Shown piece after piece: positions 1 through 12,573 of a stretch of 64,000 nucleotides of DNA (the first letter of the stretch is position 1; the number at the start of each line of letters is the position of its first letter). The stretch lies in contig JAMXBD010001240.1 of assembly GCA_024138025.1 (NCBI GenBank), positions 370,233-434,232 on the forward strand, written 5' to 3'. Origin of the DNA: Combretum micranthum. Lineage: Eukaryota; Streptophyta; Magnoliopsida; Myrtales; Combretaceae. The notes beneath the pieces were generated by a model. That model was not told the origin of the DNA and did no database searches. It worked only from the letters and a program-made list of their open reading frames with translations. A program made the translations under genes and the position numbers.

Positions 1-2290
1 ATTATCCTATTTGATCAGACACTAGATATGAACTCCACCATGGCAGCAAAGATCGCTTCGCCAAGATACGAAAAGTTATCCATTGTCTGTTAAAGTATTT
101 CTTTTCTCTTGATTTGTAGTTGTTTAATTACACAAAATCATCAAAACATTCATATTCAAAAAGACTCATTTCCTAAACAAACATACATTTGAAACAACAT
201 ATTCCCCATATTATTTATGGTTCAACCTAACATATAAATCTAAACCAATTATTATAAACATAATTAACTTAGGTTCTTCATCATTGTTACCACTTAGGTT
301 GGGTCAAGGATCACCTAGGAAGGATCACGAGATATATATGTGTATAATAAAACATGTTGTGCCTCGACAAATTGGGTTCAAGTGCTGTTAAAAACGTTCG
401 CATTTACTGTCGAGGGTAGGTCGAGTGCTTGACTCTAGATCTCGACTAGAATTGTGCTCAAAACCTTCAATTTAAATTTGGGTTCGACAATGCTTAGTGA
501 CAGTCGTGGGTTACATCGAAGGCTCGATGGTAGACTACGACAAACTATGCTTTAATACTTTAACAAATTTTAGGCTCGATAACCTTTTAGTGTCTGTCGC
601 TGGTATGTTGAGGGCTTGATGATGGACTGCGACAGATACTTTTCATAGAAAACTTACCCTTTGACACTTATACTGAGTCTACCTTCGATCCACTTCATGG
701 GCAAACTAGACCGCAACGACATAAAACATACCAAACAACTCCAAGATATTCTTAACTCCTCCAGAATAGATCTAAGCATCAAAACATGCACAAGAACAAT
801 TTAAAACAAAACATCAGCAGAAACACACCAATCTAACAAAAACTCTATCCTTTAATCCCTAATCTAGATCCAACACAAGGCTCATAGGGAAGATTTACTG
901 TTACACTGCACGTTCGGTTATTCTTTAATTTGAATAAATCTTAAAAAACATTTTTTTAAACACATATAATAGATTTATCCAAAATTCTGGGCCACGACAA
1001 ACTTAGAAAACAAGTTCTGATGCTTTTTAGAAAAACATGGCCCAGATAACTTGTGTTTAAAAGCATATGACAGACTTTGTTCATTTTTTCCAAGCTTAGA
1101 CAAATTCAAAAAGTAGGCTTTTATCGATTCTTAACATTCTGTGCAAACCAGGTTCATTTTCTAGTTTTCTAAAACATGATGTCTGTTGAAAAATGAAGTT
1201 TCCCACATGTAAAGTAAAATTTACACACGCATTGATAAATTATATAAAAATACTTTTTAAAATCTTTAAAGACAGAGTAAACAAAAGTACTTTCTGTAAC
1301 TTCTTGAAAATAGAGTCAAATGAAGCTACATGTCGTGCTCTTTAAAAATACTTCACTTCTTCCTTTTCAAAGCACTGGTGGTGTAACTTGTAAATAATTT
1401 CCGATATTTTCGATAAAAATTGAAATATAGGAAATGAAATTTCACAATCCCTAATATATATAAACAACCAAATTCTTAAAACATCTATGGGATACTAATT
1501 AATTAATACACTACCCAAAAACATTTATCATTTTAGAATATAAATTAGATTTAAATCTTTGATTCTTTTTAAATTTCTAACTTATACATAAACAAGCCAG
1601 GTTTTGGATTCATGTTCATACATCCTTTGTTTATTGATTTTATCACTAACCAAGTTCATATCTAATGCTAATTCATCTTATAAATGTATAGAAATAATAA
1701 ATCAAACAATAAATACATAAACAATGAATTAAACAAGACACAACAACTTTACTTATCTTTTGGCAAACACACACAATTTGATCTTCTCTTCTTATTGTTG
1801 AATCTACTTCTAACTTGATTTTCACTTCTTATCTTCTTTTCTAATTTTGATTTCTCTTTTATTCCTTTTGAAATTGAGACTCGGGAGTTAATTTGATTAA
1901 AAGAATAGAATAGGGAGGAGGAAGAGAAGAAAGAGAAAGAAATGATAAGAACAAAAGTGAAAAGATAATGTAAGAGAAAGAAAGAGGAAAGGAAAATAAA
2001 ATTCAATGGATAAAGTTAAAGATATTTTAAGATAAGGACAAAGGAAAGGTCAATGAATAGATTAAAAATATTTTTAGGTAAACAAATGAATTTAAACTAG
2101 AATTTAGTGATTTAGAAATCCACTAAACATTCAAACAAATATGTTTAGTGGTTTAAAAATTCAAAATCTCAAATTTCAACTTAATCAATTATTAATCTAA
2201 TTTTATCAACTTATCTAATTATATCCTATAATTCATTTTTAATCTATCCAAACTTGATTTCTAACTTAGGTGAAGGTTTAGGGTATTTCA
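1..2290 (-). mobile_element. Family A LTR-like unit, copy A0, cut by the window edge
   Basis: Only the right-hand part is inside the window. It matches copies A2 and A3 in order: the block around CCATGGC at 37-100 (compare 39632 and 56741), a tandem cassette at about 350-665, a purine-rich stretch at 1780-2000 and the terminus GGGTATTTCA ending at 2290. Read on the minus strand it begins TGAAATACCC, like A1 and A4. The other end and the left target duplication lie outside. On the minus strand a pyrimidine tract leads into a lysine/arginine-rich open stretch (about 1749-1900) that resembles the same place in A3. I treat it as one end of a solo-LTR-like element; the similarity to A2 and A3 is clear, the class is inferred. 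Confidence 0.6.
350..665. repeat. A0 cassette of TCGA-centred imperfect palindromes
   Basis: The motifs CTCGA, GTCGA and CATCGAAGGCTCGATG recur here at irregular spacing. Two longer echoes are GCTCGATGGTAGACTACGAC (528-547) and GCTTGATGATGGACTGCGAC (616-635). The stretch occupies the place that holds other palindromic motifs in A1-A4. No coding potential is seen. Confidence 0.5.
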
Positions 2291-2825
2291 ATTATTTACC
2301 ATGTCATATATATATTAAAATGATGGGGATAATAAATTTGATAAGTAAAATTTGATTGAGTATAACATTTAAAAAATTAAAATTTATGTATAGAAATTTG
2401 ATTGGTGCGTCATTAATGATTTCAAATTTCCAGTGTAAAATTTTAAATATGTGCATAGTGACAATAAGCACATAAATAACAGTACAATGTTTTTTTTTTT
2501 TTTTATAGCTCTTGATAAGAAATAAAATTGATGTAATAAAACTATTATAAAAAGTGAATGGGCTGGAAATATAATTAAATATTAGTTTTAAATTTAACTC
2601 TGTAAAGGGCTTAATATATATATATATTTATATATTACTTATTTAGCTTAACTCATATGCTAGGTGATAGGGTTTAATAAGTCCGGTTCCTCTACTGGGG
2701 TAACTTGAGGGGATTTGAGTTAGTGGGCTTGGAACAAGAAGTATTGCATCGGTCTACCACATCCAATCTTTTTTAGGTAGGCTCGTGCATATAGGGAGAT
2801 CGCTAAAGGCATTAACTTATCGTAA
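2291..2825. other. Spacer between A0 and A1, no gene seen
   Basis: AT-rich DNA with a run of T at about 2491-2505 and an AT microsatellite near 2616-2632. The part from about 2640 to 2825 is less AT-rich and may be an old element remnant that I do not recognise. Confidence 0.4.
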
Positions 2826-3879
2826 GCTCATGAAATAATGTAAACCCAAAATACTAAATTAAATTGCACATATATTTGTTTGTTGATTTCATGACTATAT
2901 TTGTATAATTCAAGTTATAATAATTTTAAGTGATGATATGATAAATTACTATTATTGAAATGTGTTAAAATTTAATTGAAAGTGTGTTGGTGTAATTAAG
3001 TAAGTGTAGTGAATATATGGAATTGTACTGCAAAATAGTATGATATGTATTGTTTTGTGAAAAACTAGAAGACCTTTTGCTACAAATTTTGTGGAAACCC
3101 AAAGCCCATCTTTAATAATCAAACTCAAGCCCACACACACATAGCCTAAGCCCATGTCCAAGTAAACTTCTATATTCATCTAAAATTGCCTCAAAAGTAA
3201 AAAAAGCAACAAATATCAATATCCCAAACAGACCTAACAATCGTCTCTCTCTCTCCCCCCTTCCATCATCTTCTCAAAAAGAAACAAGATAAAAATCCCT
3301 TCTAAACTTTACCCCACAAGTTTATAAGTAAAGAGTCAAGACAAGGAACAAGTAGGAGTAAGAAATTAAGCCAAGAAAGTAGAAAAAGAGAAGCTTGGTT
3401 GATTTTAGTATCTATAAAAATAAGTAAAGTTGATTTCTTACATTTTTTTTAACTATAGTTTCCAGCTGATGTTGATGTGGAATAGGTTTAGAACTTTGAT
3501 GCTTTAGACAAATTAATGGTATGCTAATATGTATGTTGAACTAGATATATAAATAGACATGTGTATTCTAGGTGTTTGAGGAAATGAAAATTTAAGCTTA
3601 TGGTGAAATGATGTGTGTGTTAATGTTGTTAGTGATAAATGAGTAAGACTTTAGGGATTAGGATGATAGTAGAATTCAACAAGCACGAATGACGAACTTA
3701 TGCTTCTAGGTTAAGATTGTTGTACATATACATGTGAAATGAATATATGAGTATAAGTAATCTTGATGATGTTTAATATTGTGTTTATAAGTTAGTTTTA
3801 ACATGTTTTTACAAACAAATAAGGTCTTTGTAAGGAGCTAGAAGATATAGGAATTCGAAAATTTTAAATCAAGTATCAA

Positions 3880-4300
3880 ATGATCAACGCCCTGTTCATC
3901 ATGGGCGTGTTCAAGGCCATTAACCCTCGAAATCATTTTTTTTCTAATGATCATGACCGTGACGTGACTGTGATCTCCGCTGAGCATTTTTAAAACATGA
4001 AATGGCATACATCATGGCCGTTACCAAGGCTGTTATCTCCTTCGTATGATTTTTCAAGCTTGATAAGGCCAAGATCACGACCATTACATAGGACATGATC
4101 TCCTTGGATGCTTTTAGAAAATTTGAGCAAAGCTATCATGGCGTATTCATTAACATGGCCTACATCACGATCGAAATGGGGGCGTGATCTCCTATCACAG
4201 CTGTGATAAGCAATAATATACATCACGGCCTAAGATCACGGCTGTGATGATGCTAGTGATATCCATCATGGCCCTTATCACGGGCGTGATAAATCTCCTG
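3880..4300. repeat. A1 cassette of GATCACGGCCGTGAT-type palindromes
   Basis: At least eight partial copies of an imperfect palindrome (ATCACGGC / GCCGTGAT, ATCATGGCC, ATCACGGGCGTGAT) lie in about 420 bp, several followed by TCTCCT. Spacing varies from roughly 20 to 60 bp. The surrounding element is AT-rich, so the CpG density stands out. A3 carries a related motif set at the equivalent place. Confidence 0.6.
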
Positions 4301-5853
4301 TATTATTCATATAAAAAAATAACAAAATATTTTTTAATAAATAAATAAATGAATAGTACAATGCGATGTATATATATTTATATGTGTATGAATATAAACT
4401 ATGTGATGATTTAAACTTTATTTAAGTTTGATGAATGTTTAATGATTTAGTATTCAATGATGGATTAATATTGTTTCATATGAAACGATTTTCTTCGACA
4501 GGTTTTAATACCCAGTTGTGTTTGAACATTGGTCTCTTGTCTGATAGTTCTGTATATCTATGTATGCTGTAACTTATTTGTTGAATAATATGTTAGACAT
4601 TATTAAATCAATTTTAATTAAAGATTGCTTAAAAATTTATTTGAATTGTTTGTGCGTGTATCCATTGAATCTAGTATGGGGAGCGACAGCCCTGTTAACG
4701 AGATTAACATGGTAGTTAAGTTGCTTAGTCCAACCTGTCAAGATGCAATGACATTTATAAGTTGCTTAGTGGGGTAATGATAGGAGGAACGGTATCGATG
4801 TAACATTTGCTTATTCTTAAGAGGAAATGATATGATTTAGTTCATGTTTATGAGACTGGTTGAATTAGGTAATATTATGGATTAAGTTAAATAAAGTTGA
4901 GTAACAACTGTGAATCCTATATAAGGTTATTAATTGTAAAATTATGTAAGAGATATAAGTATTTGTACTGCAGCTACTGTTACTCAGGACCCTCAGATTC
5001 CTGAGGATTGTAATCGAAGTTCGAATACACTAATGTTGATTTCTTTTACTTAAAACGAGATGAATAATTTTATTGTTTCTTTCATTACAGTAGCTTAGGA
5101 GTGTATGCCACTTTGTTTTGTTTGTGTTGCTGTGTATTAGGCTCTTGGCTTGTAAGCCCCTATATTTTTCGATAATAAGCAAAACCTAAGAGTCGGAAGT
5201 CAAAACGAAACCCTAAAGTTAACTAGTTATATGATTAGTCTAGTGAATCTAGATCCAGCAATCCCGTGTTCTTAAACCCTAGAAAACGAAATTGAGATAA
5301 TTGTGGATTATGGTTCATAATAATATAGGAAAGCTTAAAAATATCAGATTCGTAATTTTCTAGTGTCCTTCGGATAAGATCGGGATCAGTTTTCAAAAAC
5401 TGTGCCTTAGCGCACCGGATAGTGAAAATATTCCATCAACACCAATAGATTCGTAAAAATATAAGGATTTTAAATATATCAGTTTTAGAATTTTTCGGTA
5501 ACTAAAAATATCAAAAATAGGCCGTTTACGCGTATTTTCTTTACTATCGGTATTTTAATTATCTAGTCTACTATTGATAGTACTTTTCTACTATTCATTA
5601 CTATTCATCTATCTCTACTTTTTTTTACACTCTATTTTTACACACTACCATATCTATGCCTCACAATTTACCTTCCCCATATAAATTTAATTCACATCAC
5701 ATCTTACACATTACTTCTTTTATTACAAAACAGACAAAATAAATTAATCTTCCCCCTTTTCAAGCTAGAACCGACGCCCTCCCCTCTCTCATCCATCCAA
5801 TTTTATTTCTTTTCTAATTTATTTAATTACATCTAATTTCCACTCCAAGAATC

Positions 5854-5884
5854 TATAAATACCCCATTCCTCCTTCATTCTTTC
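5854..5884 (+). promoter_or_regulatory. TATA box and start region of B1
   Basis: TATAAAT at 5854-5860 is followed by CCCCATTCCTCCTTCATTC and a C/T-rich, ATG-free leader, as in plant core promoters. B2 has TATAAATA at the equivalent place on its own strand. Activity is inferred. Confidence 0.5.
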
Positions 5885-8510
5885 ACACAACTTATTTCCT
5901 ACTAAAACTCTACCAAAATCACTTTATAAAATCCCTCTCTCAAAATCTCTCTCAAGTTCTCTATTTTCTTTAGAAAACCCATTCCCACATATTACTACAA
6001 ACCATTCCATTCTTCTTTAACAAACACATAAACTTTAGGTAAAAATTTTTCATATTCACTCATCATGTTCATACAACTTAACATGAGTTTAGTATATGTT
6101 TCTTAGACTCATGAGAGTTAAAGAAGCAACAATTTATTCATGTTTTGTTTTTGTTCATGTTTCTATATTCCTTTATGTTGTTATTATTGTTATTATCGTT
6201 TCTAATCTAACTTATGTAAAGTATTATGTATATTATGTATATATATATTTATTTAGAGCATATAAGCTCATTTGTTATTTAATTATTTTCATGTCTTGCA
6301 ATTTATTTATTTACTTGTTTTTATGCGACTATTAAGACTAGTCTTTCTATTTAGACTTGTCCATATCAAGTCAAAACAATTTTCTTTCTTTGCTTTTCTT
6401 TTCTTTTGAGGACTAGTCTATTCTTAGTCCCGGGATACCTTGATGAAGCTAAGGTTCCCAATACTTGACTTTACTTTCATGCTCTTATATAATTTATCTT
6501 ATTATGTTGTTTTTATTATATTTCTCATAGTTATATATTCTCATTCATGCATGAACATGTTGATATTGTCTCAACTATAAAGAAAATGAGTTTTCTTAAG
6601 TAATAAAAATAAGAACTCTCTTGAAAAATAATTTTTGTCACATAAGAAATTATTTTTCCATAAAGACTTAAAGTTTTATCTTAATAAATATTTTCTAAAG
6701 TTAGATAAGTTTAGCTCAAGTTTATAAATAATACCATATGATATTTTATCAATGAAAAATAAAGTTATCACAAACTCACTTTTAAATCAATAAAATAAGA
6801 AAGTCTTTTTAAACTTGATTCTTGATTTAACTAAGAGTTTTCTTAAACTTATTTATCAAAGTTTTCTACCAACACTTTAGAATACTAAAGACTAGACAAG
6901 TTTTACAAAATTATCAAAAATAATCTTTTTAAGGATAAGCCTTACTTAGGAAATAAAAATAATAAATAACTTATAAAATTATTGATATTATTCTTTTAAA
7001 GTAGATCTAACTTTAGAAAAATTTTAGAATATATAACCATGAAATATTTATAAAATCTATGTTTTCCAAACCACTAGAAATGAATTTATGGGAATCTTAA
7101 AAGATTAAAATTTCTTTTTGAAAAAGTTATTATTCTCAAAATTAAGAAATAGAGTTAAAAGAAGAAAATACTTACTAATAAATTTTCCAAACAAAATAAA
7201 AAAAAGAGATTTTCAAGTCTTAACTTTTCTCACTTTCAAGACACATTGTTTTACAAACTAAATTCATGCATATGGTTTGAGTCTATATACATATGTATTC
7301 AAAGGATTTTTCAACCATACAAAATATCTATATATTTGTACAAGAATTCATGAATGAAGAAAAGTTTAAAAACTTGAGTTTGAAATTTGAAATTTCCGCA
7401 CCAAATCTGTACGTTACTATTCCGAGGCCCAAATAACCTCTTTTGATAAAAATAACCTTAGAAATAGATAGATCTTTTCGAGTAGTTAGAAATTGATATA
7501 TAATATGTGAAATTCCGAGTTAAAATGAGCAAGTTATGGCCATTTTAATTAGAATTTCCATTCATGCAAATTTTGGTGAATTTTGACGAATTTAATAAGA
7601 TAGAATTATAGAGTTTGAATAGATCTTGGATGAAATACTCATGTCGTGTATTTTTTTTGTTTAGGTGTCGAGGACTAAGATCTTCTCTTCCTCGAGGATT
7701 ACTTTGACTCCTAGAAGAACGCTATGGACGAGTGAGTTTCTTTATGTTTATATAATCGCATGTGCTTGTAGAATAGAGCACTAGATGAAAGATAAAAGAT
7801 TAAAATGATATGTATGCGTGATATCATGAGAATTATGTATGTGAATCGTTGTATGCAATTAATGAACAATAGTATATCGGAACCCGATTTGTGATTGATA
7901 TAAAATGTTTCTATGTATGTATTGTTATGTGTGCAAATATTGCTTGATCGCTTTAAATGATTGAATGTTACATTGAAATTCCCATATAATAATTGCTCAT
8001 GCATATCACTTAGAATATAATTTCGAAATTTTGCTACTACTCCCAGTGTGGGACCGGAAAGGTAAGCTGCCTTGCTACAATCTTGAGCGTTTAGGACGTT
8101 CGAGGAATACGGTCTCAAGTTGTAGCCGAGCTGGATTGATCGCTTTGGGTAAGGAAAGCCTGGAGACTAGTAGTATGGTTAGTTGGAACCCCAAGGTGGC
8201 GCAACTTTAAGGAGGTCGTTTGGGCCCAGTTCAAAGCATTCCCTAACCACCGATGGAGGGGTAAATCCATCACACATATGAAACTGGATAGTCGTATGTA
8301 CTGTTTGATCATATGGTTGTTGCATTTCATATGCTTGTTAAATAAACTTGGTTGATTGCCTGTTATGAGTACTTTTGCGTAAGGAATATCTCACTAAGCC
8401 AGGTATGCTTATACTCCTATAGACTTTGACATTACAGGATTATCTTTTTTGCACCCGAGACCATCTTAACTACCCAAGAAGAATCTTTATTTAAGACTTT
8501 TGGAGGAATT
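5885..8510 (+). other. Candidate spliced leader transcript of B1
   Basis: Splice-like sites divide this stretch: a donor AG|GTAAAA at 6038/6039, a T-rich acceptor TTTGTTTAG ending at 7664, a short exon 7665-7731, a donor GTGAGT at 7732 and an acceptor ACATTACAG ending at 8437. B2 has an equally sized short exon (66 versus 67 nt) with matching acceptor and donor, and a matching third exon. The third exon of B1 meets stops quickly, so it is probably non-coding or decayed. No database similarity is known to me. Confidence 0.3.
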
Positions 8511-8876
8511 CTGTTTTGAAGTCTTAAAGTAGATTTCTTCTAAAATCTTCTAACTTTTGTTATTTGTCTTAGTAAGACCATGTTATATTAGAATTATCAG
8601 GGGAATGCCCCTTAAAAGTTGTAAGACTTTCCATTTCAATGAAAAAATTAAGTGTTATTTTTCATTTCCCGCTGTCAATATCTTAAAATGGATTACTTCA
8701 CACAGTCTCCCTTTAATGTGAAAGTATGCCTTGTATCGATATGGAAAGCTTTCGAGTGACTGAGGTAGTCATCTCAAGCTTTAATATTGCGTACGGTGGG
8801 CTGTCACGTTTAAGGTACTCGTTGGGGCGTGACATGGCTCACTTTTTCTTTTACATGTATCAATGAATGATAATAT

Positions 8877-8936
8877 TATGATGACTTGGGATATGGTACT
8901 GATTGGGAAGCTTTTCTGAGGAAATGGGAAAACTAG
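8877..8936 (+). pseudogene. Possible coding tail of family A, A1 copy
   Basis: This stretch reads YDDLGYGTDWEAFLRKWEN then a stop. A4 reads MGYGTDFEDFFDGLEN then a stop at the same place (26184-26234). The AG acceptor present in A4 (TTTCAG) is CAT here, and upstream codons contain stops, so the A1 copy looks broken. The equal spacing from acceptor site to stop in both copies suggests the tail was once translated. Confidence 0.3.
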
Positions 8937-9487
8937 GATTTTGGAACGATTCCATTGTTTTTTCTTGGAAAGGACAAACAAGAGCTTGTTTTGAAATGTA
9001 ATAATATAAACTAAGGCTTACTTGTAAGCCCATGTTTTGTTATGTAAAGTACCTAAGTTTTTCTATCATGTATATTATAAGTTTGGATTGTAACCCTTGA
9101 AGTACCATGATGGTTCTATCTTATGTATTCATGTAAAGTTATCTACTCTTAAATGAGTAGTATTTGTAAAGTTTTGTATTTTAACAGGTTGATCGAGCAG
9201 TGAGCATAAACTCCTACCTTTTCACACAACCTTATGTACAATATTTTTGTGTATTTTACATGGTTGGGGACTTGGCATATGAAATTTATAACAAAGTGTA
9301 TGTCGGGTCTTTACAGCTCATTAGGATAAATATGAATAGAGCTTGCTCATCATATCCAATATGACGGATGTCCTTCACTTTAAGTGGCTATAATATTTAG
9401 TTACTCCTCTTTATTTTAAACTTTTGAAAAGAGAAAACAAACAACGTTTCATAAAGGAAATTCCTTTCGTGGATAAAATAGGCATAT

Positions 9488-9901
9488 CTATGGGTGAAAT
9501 GAGCCAAGTCAGTTCGCAAGCTATTTGAGCTCAGCTCGACATTTACTTGATTCGAGAATTATTGCGTTTGAGCTCAAGCTCAAGTTACTCGAGTAGTTTA
9601 TAGAACTAATCTTGAGATTCATATATATAGCTTGATTAGCTTGTGAGTCTAATCAAAATCTATCGAGTTTAAGTCGAGTATAAATATCAATCAAATTCAG
9701 ATACTGATATTATAATTAGAATTAAAAATAGTATATTAATAAATCAAGCTTAAATGTCTTAATTAAAAATATTCAATCAAGTGCTATTTCGAGCTGGACT
9801 TGAGCTTAACATTTTAAACTCAGTCGAGTTCAAGTTTTGAAATTTCAAGTCAAGCTTAAGTTTAACGTAGTATCATCTCAACCCGACTCATTTGTAGTCA
9901 T
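9488..9901. mobile_element. MITE rich in GAGCTCGAG motifs, hAT-like
   Basis: The 8-bp flanks are AGGCATAT (9480-9487) and AAGCATAT (9902-9909), 7 of 8 matching. The termini are imperfect inverted repeats sharing AAATGAG(T/C)C (CTATGGGTGAAATGAGCC at the left, CGACTCATTTGTAGTCAT at the right). Inside are many copies of GAGCTC, CTCGAG and TCAAGCT. No coding capacity. A related element lies at 15115-15586. Confidence 0.7.
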
Positions 9902-9909
9902 AAGCATAT

Positions 9910-10708
9910 TTGATGACTTTTACTTTGATTGCTTAAGAGTTGTATGATTAGGCAAGGTCTACTTAAGCTATCTTCATGTTAATTATAGATTTGAGATACT
10001 GAGACTGTCTAGTTCTTCTATTATCATTCTCTTCGAGTCATCTCATCATCAAATGCTCTCTCCTCATCAACACTCTGAAGTCATTTCTAAGGCACATGAT
10101 CCACATTATACGCGTCTGACTACCCAAAAAAAAAAAAAACCTTGCATCTACAAACATTAACTAAAAGAAACGTAATTTTTCTAAAAAAATAAATGAGTGT
10201 ACTCAATAAACTTATATTTAGATACTGCTTATGTTAATAAAAGTCACATGACTATTAAAAATGTTTTCATTAAAAATAATTCGTTAAAATTACTTATTTT
10301 TCACGTGTTTTGTTGTAATTTATAAAAAATTGTGAGAAGACTTGTTGACATTTGAAGTTAATTTACATGTAAGACAATATAGTATGTAAATGAAGTGTTG
10401 TTTATCGTATAAAGTAGTTTGAAAAATGACCTATTCTTTAAAAAACGTAGCTTATTTTTCTAAAATATGTTAAGATTTTATCCTATAAAAGATAATATTT
10501 TTCTCTTGTTTAAAAATAAAAATAAATAAATAAATAAAAATAAGAAAATTAAAACAAACAGCCTTAACAATTTATCATTTATAGTCGGTATTTAAACCTT
10601 TATATCTCTATCTATTCTTTTTATTACTAAATTTCTTTCTTATTTTTTTAATATGTGTTCAATGTTTTAGGATAATTAGGTGTAGTAGTTTTAATATATT
10701 TCTAATTT
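9910..10708. other. AT-rich spacer, no gene seen
   Basis: Contains an A-run at about 10126-10139 and AAAT/AAATA simple repeats near 10515-10540. Nothing else recognised. Confidence 0.4.
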
Positions 10709-11280
10709 GGGTAAATTACACTAAATAGTATTAAGGTTTGAGAGTAAGTTTATTTAAGATATCAATGTTTTAAGTAGTTAAAAATATAAATATATACTTA
10801 GTAAAGTGAATCAATTAAGGTATCAATTTTTTATAAAATTCATTTAAGGTATTAATGTTTAGATTAATTTTCAATTAAGTTTTCTTAGTTTTCATTAATA
10901 ATTAAATATTAATATATTATTTCCCATTGATGGGATCTTTCCATCAACAACCTAATTGTTAAAATAAATACAATAAATAGAATATTAATTATTTTAGTGA
11001 TTCACGTTTGGGTATGATGTAAGCTGTTGGATGGTGATGAGACTGGTCTCATTAAAATTAATGGTAGAATCATAGAATTTTTCATTATTTGACTGACTTT
11101 ATAAAATGTTGATACTTGTTTTTAACCACTTGAAATATTGATACCTTAAATAAATCTCCAAATGTTGATTTTTTTTTTTTAGCCAGTAGAAACGTTGATT
11201 CCTCTTTTTGGTTAGTTGAAATGTTGATATCTTAAATGAATTGATTTCTAAACGTTGATATATTTCTATGTAATTTAAGC
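10709..11280. mobile_element. Fold-back MITE with GGGTAAATTACAC termini
   Basis: The left arm starts GGGTAAATTACACTAAATAG. The right arm, ending near 11280, is an imperfect reverse complement (TATGTAATTTAAGC). Both arms hold repeated units of the type TTTAAGGTATCAATGTTT / AAACGTTGATATCTTAAA. The arms are about 180-200 bp each around a central spacer. A shorter relative lies at 12196-12565. Terminal type and architecture fit Mutator-like fold-back MITEs; I did not find a convincing 9-bp duplication here. Confidence 0.6.
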
Positions 11281-11814
11281 TTTCTAGTTTTAAACCACAA
11301 CTCATTTATTGTAGCAACAATAACAAGTGAACGTCAATTATTTTATAGAGTCGTGGATAAATCAAAAGAGCCCAAAGGTTTGATTTTGGCCAGGAATACC
11401 TTCTTCCAAAACCCTAATACTGAAATTAGTCATTTCATTTTTTTAAAAAATGTCGCGTTTCGTCTGGATATGTAATACAACAGGCATTGATATTAAATAT
11501 TTAATGTGACCATCCTAGTTTTAAAGAAACATGAGTTTAATTTTTGTGAAGAAAAAAATATAAATAGGTAATGATTTATCCCGTTTTTGTAATGCCCTTC
11601 ATCAGTGATTTGACATATAAAAAGGTCTCATCATGTGGTCTCGAACACTAACTATCATGTGTTGACATAATTTCTTAGGTATTATGCCATTCAACTTGAT
11701 GGAGGTTGGAGGGCATAATAAAAAATAAGTAAGTTAAAGTTTACCCATCTTTTAATTTATGATTAGGTAGTTATCTAAAGAAGAAAGGTATAAATTAAAG
11801 ATGCAAATGAGCTA
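11281..11814. other. AT-rich spacer, no gene seen
   Basis: No open frame of note, no clear terminal repeats and no RNA gene recognised. Confidence 0.4.
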
Positions 11815-12187
11815 AGCTTTTCAAGACTGGACTCAGAATGTTTAAAAATTATTAAATTCAAGCTCTAGTCGAACCTTTTAACTCATTCATCTAAGTTGAG
11901 CCCAAATAATTGAAGAAAGGGCAAAATAAAATTGGAGAGCAAATATACAAAATGAATAAATAGATAATTAGTTAATAAATAAAGACTAAGTTGTGCATGA
12001 GTATAAATTATATTTCGAAATTAAATTTTTAATTATATTTTTTACTTATAATATATATAGCTAATGGGCCTATTCACAGTCTAAACGAGCCAACTTATTA
12101 GCATAAATTATATTAGTTTGAGCTTACCTTGTTTATAAAATGAACTTGAGTCGAGTTTAGCTCGAGCAGTGAAGGAGTAGTTCAGCT
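11815..12187. repeat. Decayed GAGCTCGAG-type MITE
   Basis: Begins GCAAATGAGCTAAGC and continues with TCAAGCTC, GTTGAGCCC, GAGTCGAG and AGCTCGAGC, the vocabulary of the elements at 9488 and 15115, but too eroded to define ends. The fold-back MITE at 12196 seems to sit in its right part. Confidence 0.4.
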
Positions 12188-12195
12188 TATTTATA

Positions 12196-12565
12196 ACGAG
12201 TGAATTATGATGAAACATATCAAAGTTTGGAGGTAAGTTCATTTAAGGTACTAACGTTTCAAGCAGTTTAAAAGATGAATAAATGTTTGGGAGTAAATTC
12301 ATTTAAGGTATCAATGGTTCAAGTGGTTAAAAGAGGGATCAACATTTTGCAAAGTGAGTTATTAATAATTGATCATTAATTAAAACTTTAGAAACTTAAT
12401 TGAAAACTAATTAAAACGTTGATATCTTAAATGAACTTTGCAAAACGTTAATATCTCATTTGACTTACTTTGCAAAACGTTAATACCTCTTTTTAACCAC
12501 TTGAAATGTTGATACCTTAAATGAATTTATCCTCAAATATTGATACATTTTGGTGTAATTTACCC
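12196..12565. mobile_element. Fold-back MITE, second copy
   Basis: The right end is GGTGTAATTTACCC at 12565, and the left arm (from about 12202) is its degraded reverse complement. Each arm carries the TTTAAGGTATCAACGTTTC-type unit seen in the 10709 element. TATTTATA occurs just left (12188-12195) and just right (12566-12573), consistent with an 8-9-bp target duplication as made by Mutator-like elements. Confidence 0.6.
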
Positions 12566-12573
12566 TATTTATA

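Larger units (their letters stand above)
5151..8834 (+). mobile_element. Family B LTR-like unit, copy B1, nested in A1
   Basis: It begins TGTAAGCCCCTATATTTTTC at 5151 and ends GTTGGGGCGTGACA at 8834. The exact 5-bp direct repeat TGGCT flanks it (5146-5150 and 8835-8839), and the two halves of A1 join cleanly across it. Length 3,684 bp. It matches B2 in reverse orientation along most of its length: the CGGATAAGATCGGGATCAG area near 5371, the TATA region, the two later splice-like blocks and the GGGGCGTGACA end. There is no gag, pol or internal LTR pair, so it looks like a solo LTR. The plus strand is the likely transcribed strand because of the TATAAATA leader. Confidence 0.75.
2831..9315 (+). 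mobile_element. Family A LTR-like unit, copy A1, split by B1
   Basis: It begins TGAAATAATG at 2831 and ends GGGTCTTTACA at 9315, with the 5-bp direct repeat GCTCA at 2826-2830 and 9316-9320. The ends are TG...CA. Without B1 (5151-8834) and one 5-bp duplication it is about 2.8 kb, close to A4 (2,711 bp). The order is a CT-rich leader near 3240-3260, a palindromic cassette at about 3880-4300, a conserved GC-richer block (about 4680-5150) and the terminal block (8840-9315). There is no gag or pol. A large solo LTR is the best reading; a non-autonomous element with its own small spliced transcript is the alternative. Confidence 0.75.

Noticed and set aside
3880..4300. CRISPR-like array
   Set aside because: Repeats are imperfect, unequal in spacing, palindromic and lie in a plant transposon; there are no cas genes.
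2831..9315. A1 as a TRIM element with its own short LTRs
   Set aside because: I found no direct repeat between the first and last few hundred bases, and no primer site or purine tract inside.
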